Positions 39,550 through 48,138 of a stretch of 64,000 nucleotides of DNA are shown piece by piece. Numbering within the stretch: the first letter of the stretch is position 1; the number at the start of each line of letters is the position of its first letter. Under the pieces are notes generated by a model that saw only the letters and a program-made list of their open reading frames with translations, searched no databases and was not told the origin of the DNA. Made by a program: the position numbers and the translations under genes. The stretch comes from Streptomyces albipurpureus (lineage in GTDB: Bacteria > Actinomycetota > Actinomycetes > Streptomycetales > Streptomycetaceae), in contig NZ_JAMQAW010000040.1 in the NCBI RefSeq assembly GCF_023701525.1, positions 58,366 to 122,365 of the forward strand, written 5' to 3'.

Positions 39550-40692
39550 TCAGAGCAGTTCCCTCAGCCGCGCCGCCAGGAGATCCCAACGCCACCTCTC
39601 CTCCACCCACCGCCTGCCACGCTCCCCCATCAGCCGCCGCAACTCCGGGTCCAGCAGCAAGGCGGTGATCCGTTCGGCGGCGTCCTGGGCCGAGCCACCG
39701 CGCACCACCCATCCGGTCTCCCCGTCGAGTACCGCGTCCGGGGCCCCGCCCGAGTCGCCCGCGACCACCGGGAGACCGGTGGCGGAGGCCTCCAGATAGA
39801 CGATCCCGAGCCCTTCGACGTCGAGCCCGCCCCGCCGAGTCCGGCAGGGCATCGCGAACACATCGCCCGCGCCGTAGTGGGCGGGTAGCTCCGCCCAGGG
39901 CACGGCTCCGGTGAACACGACGGAGGTCGAGACCCCCACGGTCTCGGCGAGCCGGCGTAGCTCCTTCTCATACGGCCCGCCCCCGACGATCAGCAGCACC
40001 GCGTCCGGGATCCTCGCCAGGATCCGGGGCATGGCCTGGATCAGGGTGTCCTGCCCCTTGCGCGGTACCAGCCGGGAGACACAGACCACCACGGGACGGT
40101 CAGCGAGCCCGAGACGGCGCCTCACCTCGGCCCCGCCCGAGTCCGGGTGGAAGGTCTTCTCATCCACTCCGGGAGGCAGTTGCACCATCCGCCCGGCCGC
40201 CTCAGGGCTGAGTGCGGCGGCGATGCGGGAGCGGGTGTACTCGCCCAGGTAGGTGATGGTGTCGGTGCCGTTGCCGATCCGGCGCAGCAACTGCCGGGCC
40301 GCGGGGAGCTGCGCCCAACCGGCCTCATGGCCGTGCGAGGTGGCGACCAGCCGCCGGGCGCCGGCCTTGCGCAGCGCGGGGCCCATCAGGCCGAGCGGTG
40401 CGGCCGCCCCGAACCAGACGGACTCACAGCCGTGTTCCCGCAGCAGGGAGACGGCTCGGCTGGTGACCCGCGGTGTCGGCAGCAGCATGGTCGTGCGGTC
40501 GCGCACCACGGTGAACGGCTGCTCCGCGTCGAAGGCCGCGCTCGCCTCGGCGCCCTCATGGCCGCGCTTCCAGGTGGAGGCGTAGACAACGAGGCGGTCC
40601 GGGTCCAGTCGCAGCGCCATGTTGTGGAGGAACGCCTGGATCCCGCCGGGCCTGGGCGGAAAGTCATTGGTCACGATCAAGGTCTTGTGCAT
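39550..40692 (-). CDS. Glycosyltransferase family 4, PimB-like mannosyltransferase
   Basis: A 380-residue GT-B enzyme starting at ATG 40692 (MHKTLIVTNDFPPRPGGIQAF), the N-terminal signature of PimB' enzymes. The donor-binding half has VCVSRLVPRKGQDTLIQA, VLLIVGGGPYEKELRRLA, VVFTGAVPWAELPAHY and the EGLGIVYLEASATGLPVV (Ex7E) motif. PimB' adds the second mannose to phosphatidylinositol mannosides in actinobacteria, using GDP-mannose. The longer upstream frame to 41643 overlaps another gene and is spurious. Confidence 0.9.
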   Translation of the reverse strand: MHKTLIVTNDFPPRPGGIQAFLHNMALRLDPDRLVVYASTWKRGHEGAEASAAFDAEQPFTVVRDRTTMLLPTPRVTSRAVSLLREHGCESVWFGAAAPLGLMGPALRKAGARRLVATSHGHEAGWAQLPAARQLLRRIGNGTDTITYLGEYTRSRIAAALSPEAAGRMVQLPPGVDEKTFHPDSGGAEVRRRLGLADRPVVVCVSRLVPRKGQDTLIQAMPRILARIPDAVLLIVGGGPYEKELRRLAETVGVSTSVVFTGAVPWAELPAHYGAGDVFAMPCRTRRGGLDVEGLGIVYLEASATGLPVVAGDSGGAPDAVLDGETGWVVRGGSAQDAAERITALLLDPELRRLMGERGRRWVEERWRWDLLAARLRELL

Positions 40693-40932
40693 CGGGCCCG
40701 ACAGTACCCAAATCCGTCGGGGCGACCGAGTGGCCCCGCCTGGAGCGAGCGCACCGCAGGGGACACGGCAGCCGAGGCCTCCACTCCGAAGATGCCTTCC
40801 GGGGTCCGCGGTATGCCCAGCCCGAAGGTGTCCTCTCCCCCGGACGCCGGCCCTGTCTGAGCATCCCCATCGGGATCTTCCCGACATTATTGACAATTCA
40901 CCATGCCGTCCGGCTGAGGGATGCGAGGGCCT

Positions 40933-42171
40933 ATGACGGATCTGCGGTCGGGACCGGTGGCGCAGGGCTCGGTGTGGCTCCTCACCCGGGCCGTGCTGTT
41001 GCTCTGGGTCCACCAGGTCGTCCCGTTCCCGGGGCCCGATGTGACCGCCGATGTGTCGGTGATCTACCACCGCTGGTACGAGACCCTGCGGGCGGGCTTC
41101 TATCCGCTGGACGATGTGACCTGGCAGTACCCGCCGGCCGCCGCGCTCGCCATTCTCTCGCCCGCGCTGCTGCCCTTCCTCGACTACGCCTCCGCGTTCT
41201 TCGTCCTCATCCTGCTCTGCGACGCCCTGGTGTTCGTGCTGCTGCGGTACGCGGCGACCCGCCCCGGCAACTCCCCGCGCGGGGCCTGGGTGTGGATCGT
41301 GGGCGTACCCCTGCTGGGCCCCACCGGATACGCGCGCTACGACCTGATGGTCACCGCGGTGGCCGTCGCCGCCCTCCTGGCGGGCGCCCGTCGTCCCAGG
41401 GCCCTGGGTGCCCTGGCCGCCCTGGGCGCACTGCTCAAGGTGTGGCCGCTGCTGCTGCTCATCGGGGTGCCGCGGGGCCGCGCCACCCGGCTGGCCTGGG
41501 GTACGGCGGCGGGCACGGCGATCGGGCTGACGGTGGGGTTCGTGGTGGCGCTGCCGGGGGCGCTGGCCTTTCTGCTCTTCCAGCGGGATCGGGGGACGGA
41601 GGTGGAGTCGCTGGGCGCGTTGGTGTTCCATGTCGCCCGGCACTTCGGCTGGGAGGGGCGGGTGCTGTTGAACTACGGCTCACTGGAGTTCCTCGGACCG
41701 CATGTCCCGCTGGTGTCATCGCTCGCGTTGGCGCTGGCGCTGCTCGCGCTCGGCTGGCTCGTCCTGTGGCGCTGGCGGGCCCGCGCCTTCGGTCCCGGCT
41801 CCCTGGCGGACGCGGCGTTCACCGCCGTACTGCTGTTCACGGCCACCAGCCGTGTGATCAGCCCGCAGTATCTGCTCTGGCTGGTGGGCCTGGCAGCGGT
41901 CTGCCTGGTGCTGGCGGGCAGCCGTATGGCGCTACCCGCCGCCCTGGTGCTGGCGGCGACCGCGGTGACGACGCTGGAGTTCCCGATCTGGTTCGCGCAG
42001 GTGGTGGCGAGTGACCCTCTGGGGGTGTCGCTGCTGGTGGTACGGAACGGTCTGCTGGTGGCGGCGGCGGTGACCGCGGCCCTACGGCTGTGGCGCGGCA
42101 CGGTCCGGGAGCCGCGCGCCGGCGGTCAGATGGCGGCACCCGATCAGGACGGTCAACTGCTCGCCTCATAG
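40933..42171 (+). CDS. GT87-like polytopic membrane protein (polyprenol-phosphate glycosyltransferase type)
   Basis: A protein of about 412 residues with some ten membrane helices and a short polar tail. An early Asp-containing loop (GPDVTADVSVIYHRWYETLRAGFYPLDDVTWQYPP) and the repeated TSRVISPQYLLWL motif fit GT87/GT-C mannosyl- or arabinosyltransferase-like proteins that use polyprenyl-phosphate sugars. It is divergent from the PimB-like gene, consistent with lipoglycan or cell-envelope glycosylation. ATG 40933 is listed; ATG 40921 is in frame and equally possible. Confidence 0.78.
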   Translation: MTDLRSGPVAQGSVWLLTRAVLLLWVHQVVPFPGPDVTADVSVIYHRWYETLRAGFYPLDDVTWQYPPAAALAILSPALLPFLDYASAFFVLILLCDALVFVLLRYAATRPGNSPRGAWVWIVGVPLLGPTGYARYDLMVTAVAVAALLAGARRPRALGALAALGALLKVWPLLLLIGVPRGRATRLAWGTAAGTAIGLTVGFVVALPGALAFLLFQRDRGTEVESLGALVFHVARHFGWEGRVLLNYGSLEFLGPHVPLVSSLALALALLALGWLVLWRWRARAFGPGSLADAAFTAVLLFTATSRVISPQYLLWLVGLAAVCLVLAGSRMALPAALVLAATAVTTLEFPIWFAQVVASDPLGVSLLVVRNGLLVAAAVTAALRLWRGTVREPRAGGQMAAPDQDGQLLAS

Positions 42172-42223
42172 GACCCGGCCCGATGAACGCCCGCGCCTCG
42201 CTGTCCGAAGGACTTGGCCGGGC

Positions 42224-43468
42224 TCAGCCCCCCAGCCGCTCCCGCAGATGGTTGCGCCACTGCACGGTGAAGTGCTCCGGTGTCGTCTCCAGCACCTCGG
42301 CCATCGCCTTCTCGACGGCGCCGGCCCGGGACTTGGCCGCGCCCACCTCGCGGTAGAACGTCGTCAGGTTCTTCTCGCCCCACCGCTCGGCGATCAGCTC
42401 AGCGGCCAGCCAGCCGCCTTCATAGGCGCGCGCCAAGGCGTCCGGCTGCGCGCCGAAGGCGAAGTCGTCGTCGGACGGCAGCGCGGGGGGCACGTCGCCC
42501 GCGCGTACCGCACGCTGGAGTTCGGGCGCGCTCTGGCTCGCGGTGCGACCGCTGCCGCGGTACGCCACCCAGTCGGCGAACCCCTCCGACAACCACATCG
42601 GGGTGGCGTGGGAGGTGTGGGCGCGGGTGGCCACATGGGCGGTCTCATGGGTGAGCACCACATCCTGGCCGAAGTCACCGAGGACCGCGTACGCGGAGGG
42701 GTTCACGATCACCCGGTCCGCGGGGGTGGCACCCGCCCTGCCGGTCTCCCCCGTGGTGACGGCGGCAATACCGCGGTAGCTGGTCGCGGGCGCGCCCAGC
42801 AGCGCCCCCATGGCCTCCAGCGAGGCCGGCACCAGCACCACGACGCGTCGGGCCCACCGCGACGGCCAGGCGTCGGAGACCGCGGGCACGGCGCGATCGG
42901 CGCGCTGGGCGAGGGCCTTGAGCCGGGCGGTGTCCTGGTCGACGCCGAGCACCAGGCTCCGCTCACCGTGCACGGCCCGTACCCGTCCCTGCTGCCAGAG
43001 CTGTTGGGCGCTGTCCTTGGCGGGTCTGTCGGCCGTCACGTACCAGCGGCCGTCCCGCAGCCCGAGTTCCACTCTGCGGGCGGAGATCACGGGGGCGCTG
43101 TCATATCCGGTGATGCGGTAGCGCAGTTCCACATCGGCGCTGGCCTGCGCCCCGTCGCGGCGCACATGGGCGGCCCGGTACTCCCAGAAGTCGAACGGCA
43201 CCTCGGCGAGGTTGTGGAACTGCCGGCGTTCCTCCGCCCGTAGCTGGGTGGCCTCGGGTGCGAACTGTGCGAGGTAGCTGTGCTCGTCGCGCGCGAGTAC
43301 GGCCGCCGCGCGGGCGTCGAGGGTGCGCTGGATGCCCCGTACCGAACCGTCGGAGGCCTTCGGGTCCGCGCAGCCCACCAGCAGCGAGGGGGTCAGCAGA
43401 GCCACGGCAGCGCCGAGCGCCGCCGCCGTCCGTATCGCCCGGCGTCGACCGGGACCATGACCTTCCAC
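42224..43468 (-). CDS. Lipoprotein with HExxH metallopeptidase-like domain
   Basis: A 414-residue exported protein starting at GTG 43468. An Arg-rich n-region and hydrophobic core end in a lipobox (LLVGCAD), so it is probably a lipoprotein. An N-terminal domain (~30-150) may be NTF2-like. The later part has VVLTHETAHVATRAHTSHATPMWLSEGFADWVAYRG, a HExxH followed by SEG-F-A-D-W, the gluzincin arrangement of two His plus downstream Glu. It is probably a zinc peptidase of the cell surface; the substrate is unknown. Confidence 0.82.
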   Translation of the reverse strand: MEGHGPGRRRAIRTAAALGAAVALLTPSLLVGCADPKASDGSVRGIQRTLDARAAAVLARDEHSYLAQFAPEATQLRAEERRQFHNLAEVPFDFWEYRAAHVRRDGAQASADVELRYRITGYDSAPVISARRVELGLRDGRWYVTADRPAKDSAQQLWQQGRVRAVHGERSLVLGVDQDTARLKALAQRADRAVPAVSDAWPSRWARRVVVLVPASLEAMGALLGAPATSYRGIAAVTTGETGRAGATPADRVIVNPSAYAVLGDFGQDVVLTHETAHVATRAHTSHATPMWLSEGFADWVAYRGSGRTASQSAPELQRAVRAGDVPPALPSDDDFAFGAQPDALARAYEGGWLAAELIAERWGEKNLTTFYREVGAAKSRAGAVEKAMAEVLETTPEHFTVQWRNHLRERLGG

Positions 43469-43527
43469 CCGCCGATGGTACGGAACCTGCGGACCAGCGG
43501 GCCGCTGTGCGGAGCTGACGGCGGTAC

Positions 43528-44556
43528 TCAGACGCGAGTGATGGAGGAGATGGGCATCATGCCGACCGGGTCATAGCGGACCGATGCGCCGGGGTAGGGC
43601 GCGTGTACGACCTGGCCGTTGCCCATGTACATCCCGATATGGCTGGCGTCGGCGCGATAGGCCACCAGATCGCCGGGACGGGCCTCGGAGAGCGGCACCT
43701 GACGGCCCGCGTACCGCTGTGCCTGCGAGGTGCGGGGCAGTCCTACGCCGGCCCGTGCGTAGGACCACTGCATGAGTCCGGAGCAGTCGAAGCCGGACGG
43801 TCCGTTGGCGCCCCACACGTAAGGCCTGCCCACCGCGCTACGAGCGGCCGAGACCGCGGTGGCGGCCCGGGCGGAGGCGGGGGCGTCTCCCGAGAGCGCG
43901 GGCAGTGCGCCACGGCCGGAGCGCGAAGCCCGGTCGTACTCTCCGCGTTCTCCGGCGGGAAGCGAGTTCAGCAGTCTCTGCGCCTGGGCGAGCTTCCGCT
44001 CGACCGCGCGTTTGTGGCGGGCGACGGAATCCCTGCTGCGTTCCAGTTCGGAGAGGTCCCGGGCGGCTTCGGTGCGCAGTTGGCCGATGCTGCGCTGGGC
44101 TCGCTGGAGTTCCAGAAGGGCCGAGTGCTGACGTTCGGTGACCATGTGCAGCATCTCGGCTTGCGCGAGGAAGGTGTCCGGGTCGGACGAGAGCAGCAGG
44201 GAAAGGGTGGGATCGACCCCACCGGACCGGTACTGGGCGCCCGCCACCGAACCGAGGGCCTCCCGCATACGGTTGATGCGCTCCTGCCCCCGGGCCACGC
44301 CGTCCTGGGCCTCATCCACCTCTTCGCGCAGCTGGGCAACGCGCTCACCTGCACTGTTAAAGCTCTCGGTGGCCACTTCGGCCTCCTTGAACAACCGGTC
44401 CACGGTGGCCCGCGCACGCTCTGGCGAGGTATGCGGATCGGCGCCCGCCGGGGTGGCCCCGAACGTCGCCGCAGCCGTCGCCGCCGCCGCTGACAGAACG
44501 GTGACCCGGGCACTGTGAGTGAGACCGGACTGTGTGGGCCGTCGATGGGACGCCAC
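43528..44556 (-). CDS. Secreted NlpC/P60 peptidoglycan endopeptidase (paralogue A)
   Basis: A 342-residue protein starting at GTG 44556 (VASHRRPTQSG) behind AAGGGAG. A signal peptide (VTVLSAAAATAAATFGATPAGA) is followed by a coiled-coil region (about residues 40-210) and a C-terminal NlpC/P60 domain. The catalytic Cys is in SGFDCSGLMQWSYARAG, the His in DASHIGMYMGNGQVVHAP. It likely cleaves D-Glu-mDAP-type bonds in stem peptides during growth or division. It is a tandem paralogue of the next gene: both begin with ASHRRP and share AQYRSGG.DP and SSDPDTFL. Confidence 0.93.
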   Translation of the reverse strand: MASHRRPTQSGLTHSARVTVLSAAAATAAATFGATPAGADPHTSPERARATVDRLFKEAEVATESFNSAGERVAQLREEVDEAQDGVARGQERINRMREALGSVAGAQYRSGGVDPTLSLLLSSDPDTFLAQAEMLHMVTERQHSALLELQRAQRSIGQLRTEAARDLSELERSRDSVARHKRAVERKLAQAQRLLNSLPAGERGEYDRASRSGRGALPALSGDAPASARAATAVSAARSAVGRPYVWGANGPSGFDCSGLMQWSYARAGVGLPRTSQAQRYAGRQVPLSEARPGDLVAYRADASHIGMYMGNGQVVHAPYPGASVRYDPVGMMPISSITRV

Positions 44557-44720
44557 GGGCCGCGCTCCCTTCCGCTGCACGAATCCGTTGACCGAATCCG
44601 CTGGTACGAGAACAGCGCCGCACGAACACACCGTGCGGACGCCGTACGAGGTCTGCTGCGCGCCAGACAGTAGTCGGGCGAACACACAGCGACCAACGAC
44701 CTCGCCGTACACATACGGCC

Positions 44721-44758
44721 GCGCCCCGCCGGGAGACCACAGGTCACCGGCGGGGCGC
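44721..44758 (-). terminator. Hairpin terminator after NlpC/P60 paralogue B
   Basis: GCGCCCCGCCGG (44721-44732) and CCGGCGGGGCGC (44747-44758) form a perfect 12-bp stem with a 14-base loop. It lies about 80 bp beyond the stop of the upstream paralogue and before the start region of the downstream one, separating the two transcripts. Confidence 0.78.
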
Positions 44759-44835
44759 GACGTCAGCAGAGGGAACGGGAAATCCCCCGATCGGGGGTGG
44801 GGCGCGGCGGGCCGTCAGGCCGCCCCCGCGCGTCT

Positions 44836-45870
44836 TCAGACGCGGACCCCGAACATGTAGGGCATGTTGCTGATGGGCTCGTAGCGCACGTTCGCTCCGG
44901 TGCGCGGGGCGTGCAGGACCTGGCCGTTACCGGCGTAGAAGCCGACGTGGTGCAGATCGTCGTAGAAGAAGACCAGGTCGCCCTGGCGCAGATCGCTCTG
45001 CGAGTTGATCCGCTGCCCGATGTTGGCCTGCGCCTGGGAGGTGCGGGGGATGGAGACATTGGCCTGGGCGAAGGCCCAGGAGGTGAGGCCCGAGCAGTCG
45101 AAGGAGTTCGGCCCCGAGGCGCCGTAGACATACGGCTGGCCGAGCTTGCTCTGGGCGGCGGCGTACGCGGAAGTCGCGCGCCCGGTGGCGGGCTTGGCCT
45201 CGCTGGGGTCGCTGAGGGCGGCCCGCTGATTGGTCCGGTCGGCGCGCTTCTCCTCGGCCTTGAGGGCCTTGCGCTCCTGGACGCTGAGGGAGTTCAGCAG
45301 CTTCTGCGCGTCGGCGAGCTTGGTCTGCACCTCGCGCTTCTTGGCGCCGAGTTCCTTGCGCGTGTCGGCCAGGTCGGTGAGCTTGCCCTGGGCCTCCTTG
45401 CGCTGCTGCGCAAGGGCGCGCTGCTTGTTCTGGATCTCGGCGATGGCTTCCTGCTGCTTGTCACCGAGGTGGTCGAGCGCGGAGGCCCTGTCGAGGAAGG
45501 TGTCCGGGTCGGACGAGAGGAAGAGCTGGAGCGAGGGGTCCATGCCACCCGAGCGGTACTGGGCGCTGGCCACCGAACCGAGCTTGTCCCGGAGGTCGTT
45601 GAGACCGTCCTGGCCGCGGGCGACCTGGTCCTGGAGGGTGTCGACCTGCTTCTGGAGCTTGTCCTGACGCTCCTTGGCACCGTTGAACTTCTCGGTCGCC
45701 TTCTCAGCTTCCTCGTAGAGCTTGTCGACCTTGGCCTTGACCTCTGTCTTGCTCGGCTTGGGATCGGCCTGAGCGGTCTGGGACGTCAGTGCGACTGCTG
45801 CGGCGGCGGTCGCGGTGAGCACGGTCACCCGAGTGCGGCCCGGCTGCTTGGGACGACGGTGGGACGCCAC
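44836..45870 (-). CDS. Secreted NlpC/P60 peptidoglycan endopeptidase (paralogue B)
   Basis: A 344-residue protein starting at GTG 45870. A signal peptide ends near ALTSQTAQA, followed by a Lys/Glu-rich coiled coil (EVKAKVDKLYEEAEKATEKFNGAKERQDKLQKQ and onward to about 230). The C-terminal NlpC/P60 domain has NSFDCSGLTSWAFAQAN (Cys) and DLHHVGFYAGNGQVLHAP (His). The coiled coil probably keeps the enzyme inactive until recruited or cleaved, as in RipA/CwlO-type hydrolases. A promoter at 46036-46065 and a leader of about 158 nt precede it. Confidence 0.93.
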   Translation of the reverse strand: MASHRRPKQPGRTRVTVLTATAAAAVALTSQTAQADPKPSKTEVKAKVDKLYEEAEKATEKFNGAKERQDKLQKQVDTLQDQVARGQDGLNDLRDKLGSVASAQYRSGGMDPSLQLFLSSDPDTFLDRASALDHLGDKQQEAIAEIQNKQRALAQQRKEAQGKLTDLADTRKELGAKKREVQTKLADAQKLLNSLSVQERKALKAEEKRADRTNQRAALSDPSEAKPATGRATSAYAAAQSKLGQPYVYGASGPNSFDCSGLTSWAFAQANVSIPRTSQAQANIGQRINSQSDLRQGDLVFFYDDLHHVGFYAGNGQVLHAPRTGANVRYEPISNMPYMFGVRV

Positions 45871-46247
45871 GAAGGCGAGCTCCTTCTTCCTCAGAGCCGC
45901 CTACCGGGTCGGTGGGGATTGCTCCCCGGCTCCGCGCACACAACTCCCCCGGGAATCGGCTGAATGCACAGACGCGGCGGCGCCTTCGCTGTTCGCCCCG
46001 GATGGGCGATCGACCGCGCGAAGGTTCGACGCCTGACCCTAGTGACGTTCTTGTGATCAGTTCAAATCCTGTCGGGAAAAATCTTGGCCCAGGAGCGTTT
46101 TCTTTACTTCTCTTCCACCCACAGTGAGGGACTTGACCCACCGTTCCCCATCGATGCCACCAATTCCGGCATTCGGCGCTCACGTTGGCATTCCATAGGA
46201 ATGCCATCCGGAAGCGATCGCTTCCCCCAAGTCGCCGGGGAGCGCGC
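45871..46247 (-). other. 377-bp intergenic region with long 5' leader of the NlpC/P60 gene
   Basis: No gene is present. A housekeeping promoter (46036-46065) predicts an untranslated leader of about 158 nt for paralogue B. The leader's end contains GGAGCCGGGGAG and AATCC..ACCGACCCGGTAGGCGG, faintly resembling the 3' part of ydaO/yuaA (c-di-AMP) riboswitches that precede cell-wall hydrolase genes in actinobacteria. The 5' half does not match well. Between 46066 and 46247 nothing is recognised. Confidence 0.45.
46036..46065 (-). promoter_or_regulatory. HrdB-type promoter of NlpC/P60 paralogue B
   Basis: On the minus strand TTGAAC (46065-46060), an 18-bp spacer and TAGGGT (46041-46036). The -10 element matches the streptomycete TAGRRT consensus completely, and the -35 is close to TTGACN. 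The start should fall near 46029. Confidence 0.65.
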
Positions 46248-47609
46248 TCAGACCCGGGACAGCCGCTTGAGCAGCATCGCCGAGGCAACGGGACGGGCAC
46301 CGGCCTTGGCCACCCCGTCCGCGACCTCGCGGTCGGTGGAGACCACCACCACCGGGCGACCCGAGGGCTCGGCCCGCACCAGTTGCCGGATCAGCTCATC
46401 GGCCGTGACACCCGCCTTGGAGAAGAGCACCCGCACTCCGCGCGGCGGGGCGAGCAGCACCGGAGCCGCCAACTCGGCGCCGTCGAAGACACAGGTGATC
46501 TCCGCACCTGACTGCGCCGCGAGCACCGAGAGTCCGCCCAGCAGGCGCAAGCGCTGCTTCTCCAGCGGCATGGTGGGATAGCCGGTCTTGGTGACGTTGT
46601 AGCCGTCGACGACCAGATGTGCCTGCGGCAGGGCCAGCAGCTGATCCAGCAGTGCCGGATCGGTCTCGGACAGGGCGCGGGAAGCGATGTCCTTGGGCGA
46701 CAGCCTGCCCGGTTCCACCGCGTCCACCAGATCGGCGGGACGGATGGACGCGGGTGGCAGGGCCAGCTCCCGGCGCAGCCCCTGGGCCGCGTCCAGCACG
46801 GTGTCCAGCAGCAGCCGCAGCCGCATGTCCTCGACGGAGCGGCCCTCACGGCCCGCCCGTCTGGCCGCCTCCACGGCGGCCTCGGCCTCCCCGAGGCGGG
46901 CGCGCAGCCGTCGGGCCTCGGACTCGGCGGCGGACACCTGGGTGGCGGCTTCCGTACGTACGGTGTCGATCTCGGCGCCCGCCTGCCGCAGGGCCGCCTC
47001 ACCGCGCTTGAGGTCGCTCTGGGCGCTGCGCACCTTCCGGCGCAGCGATTCGGCTTCCTTGCGGGTCGTCTCCAACTCGGTACGCAGTCGCTCGGTCTCG
47101 CTCTTGGTGTGCGCCCGCGCCTCGAACAGCTCCTCGCGCAGCCGCTCCAGCTCTCGCCTGCCCGCCTCGTCGGCGCGCTCGGCGTCGGCCCGCTGGGCCT
47201 CCTCGCCGGCGGCGGCGACGAGTTTCACCCATCCGGCGGGGCGTAGCACATAGGCCGCCGCCGCCACATCGAGCGGGTCGGCGGCCGCGGGCGGTGATCC
47301 AGCCGCCAGTGCGGCGCAGAGTTCGGGCTGGGCCTGGCTGAGCTTCTCGCCGATGCGCTGTCGAAAGACGGGGTCGCTCTCCAGCGCGGCCGCCATCGCG
47401 TTGCCCGCGAACTTGGCGCGCCGGGACGGGGTGAAGCGGGCGTACTGGCGCAGCTGAGCAGGTAGTTCGGCGACTGTCAGACCACCGAACGCGTCCGACA
47501 CCAGGGCGACCACCCGGCGCCGTACGCCTTCTGGCAACGGTCGGTCGAGCGCCTCCGCGGCGTCACCGGCCGCGGAGGCCGGTTCGGCGCCACTGTCAGG
47601 CTGCTCCAC
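46248..47609 (-). CDS. NYN-domain (YacP-like) RNase protein with central coiled coil
   Basis: A 453-residue protein starting at GTG 47609. Residues ~25-135 are helical. A long Glu/Arg-rich coiled coil spans about 140-260 (ELERLREELFEARAHTKSETERLR; ESLRRKVRSAQSDLKRGEAAL). The C-terminal NYN/PIN-like domain (~325-453) shows HLVVDGYNVTKTGYP (catalytic Asp), EITCVFDGAE, VRVLFSKAGVTADELI and VVVSTDREVADGV, the four-acid layout of YacP nucleases. It is probably an RNA-processing enzyme; the coiled coil may oligomerise it or tether it to partners. Confidence 0.88.
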   Translation of the reverse strand: MEQPDSGAEPASAAGDAAEALDRPLPEGVRRRVVALVSDAFGGLTVAELPAQLRQYARFTPSRRAKFAGNAMAAALESDPVFRQRIGEKLSQAQPELCAALAAGSPPAAADPLDVAAAAYVLRPAGWVKLVAAAGEEAQRADAERADEAGRRELERLREELFEARAHTKSETERLRTELETTRKEAESLRRKVRSAQSDLKRGEAALRQAGAEIDTVRTEAATQVSAAESEARRLRARLGEAEAAVEAARRAGREGRSVEDMRLRLLLDTVLDAAQGLRRELALPPASIRPADLVDAVEPGRLSPKDIASRALSETDPALLDQLLALPQAHLVVDGYNVTKTGYPTMPLEKQRLRLLGGLSVLAAQSGAEITCVFDGAELAAPVLLAPPRGVRVLFSKAGVTADELIRQLVRAEPSGRPVVVVSTDREVADGVAKAGARPVASAMLLKRLSRV

Positions 47610-47652
47610 GATCCGTCACCTCATTAGTCTGCTGCGCCTCGCGTCGCTCCCG

Positions 47653-47898
47653 TTAGGAACCGGCGCCCGGCCTGTCCACCAGCTCGATCTTGTCCACGGC
47701 ATTGCACCAACGACAGCGCACGGACTCGATGGTCTCACTCAGCACCTCGCGCTCCTCGACCTTGGCCTCTCCCGCGAGGTCCAGATGGACGTACTCGACG
47801 ACCTTGGAGGAACGGGTGACATCGAAGCGGGTGAGATTGCCGCAGAGCGTGCAGCGCCAGCGGGTGCCGGCCGTCGGCTTGGGAACCGTCGTCGTCAT
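47653..47898 (-). CDS. Small zinc-ribbon protein
   Basis: An 81-residue protein with two CxxC pairs, WRCTLCGNLTRFDV and VRCRWCNAVDKIEL, spaced by about 45 residues, enough for one zinc ribbon. The middle (VVEYVHLDLAGEAKVEEREVL) looks like strands. It is 43 bp upstream of the NYN-domain gene on the same strand and may be cotranscribed, which hints at nucleic-acid handling. The function is not known to me. Confidence 0.82.
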   Translation of the reverse strand: MTTTVPKPTAGTRWRCTLCGNLTRFDVTRSSKVVEYVHLDLAGEAKVEEREVLSETIESVRCRWCNAVDKIELVDRPGAGS

Positions 47899-48138
47899 CG
47901 TGCCGTCCTTGTCTCTCAGACTTCTCTGGGCTTCGCTGAGACTTCGCCGAGACTTCAGGGTCTCGCCGACTTCTCTGAGACGTCAGGATCCCGTCTCGGA
48001 TTTCCCGGTATGGAAGCGAGGTCCGCGGTGCGCCGTCGAACTGCGGGTGTACTCCCTGTAACTCTATGGCCTCGCGGGTACCCAGGGGCACGGCGAGGCA
48101 CTCTGTACCGTTCCCGCCCACTACGCCATGATCTGTCC

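Noticed and set aside
39550..41643. Full-length 697-codon frame including the PimB-like gene
   Set aside because: The part beyond ATG 40692 overlaps the oppositely oriented GT87-like gene and lacks family sequence.
44557..44836. A riboswitch before NlpC/P60 paralogue A
   Set aside because: The leader contains the upstream gene's terminator hairpin but none of the sequence blocks expected for ydaO-type RNAs.
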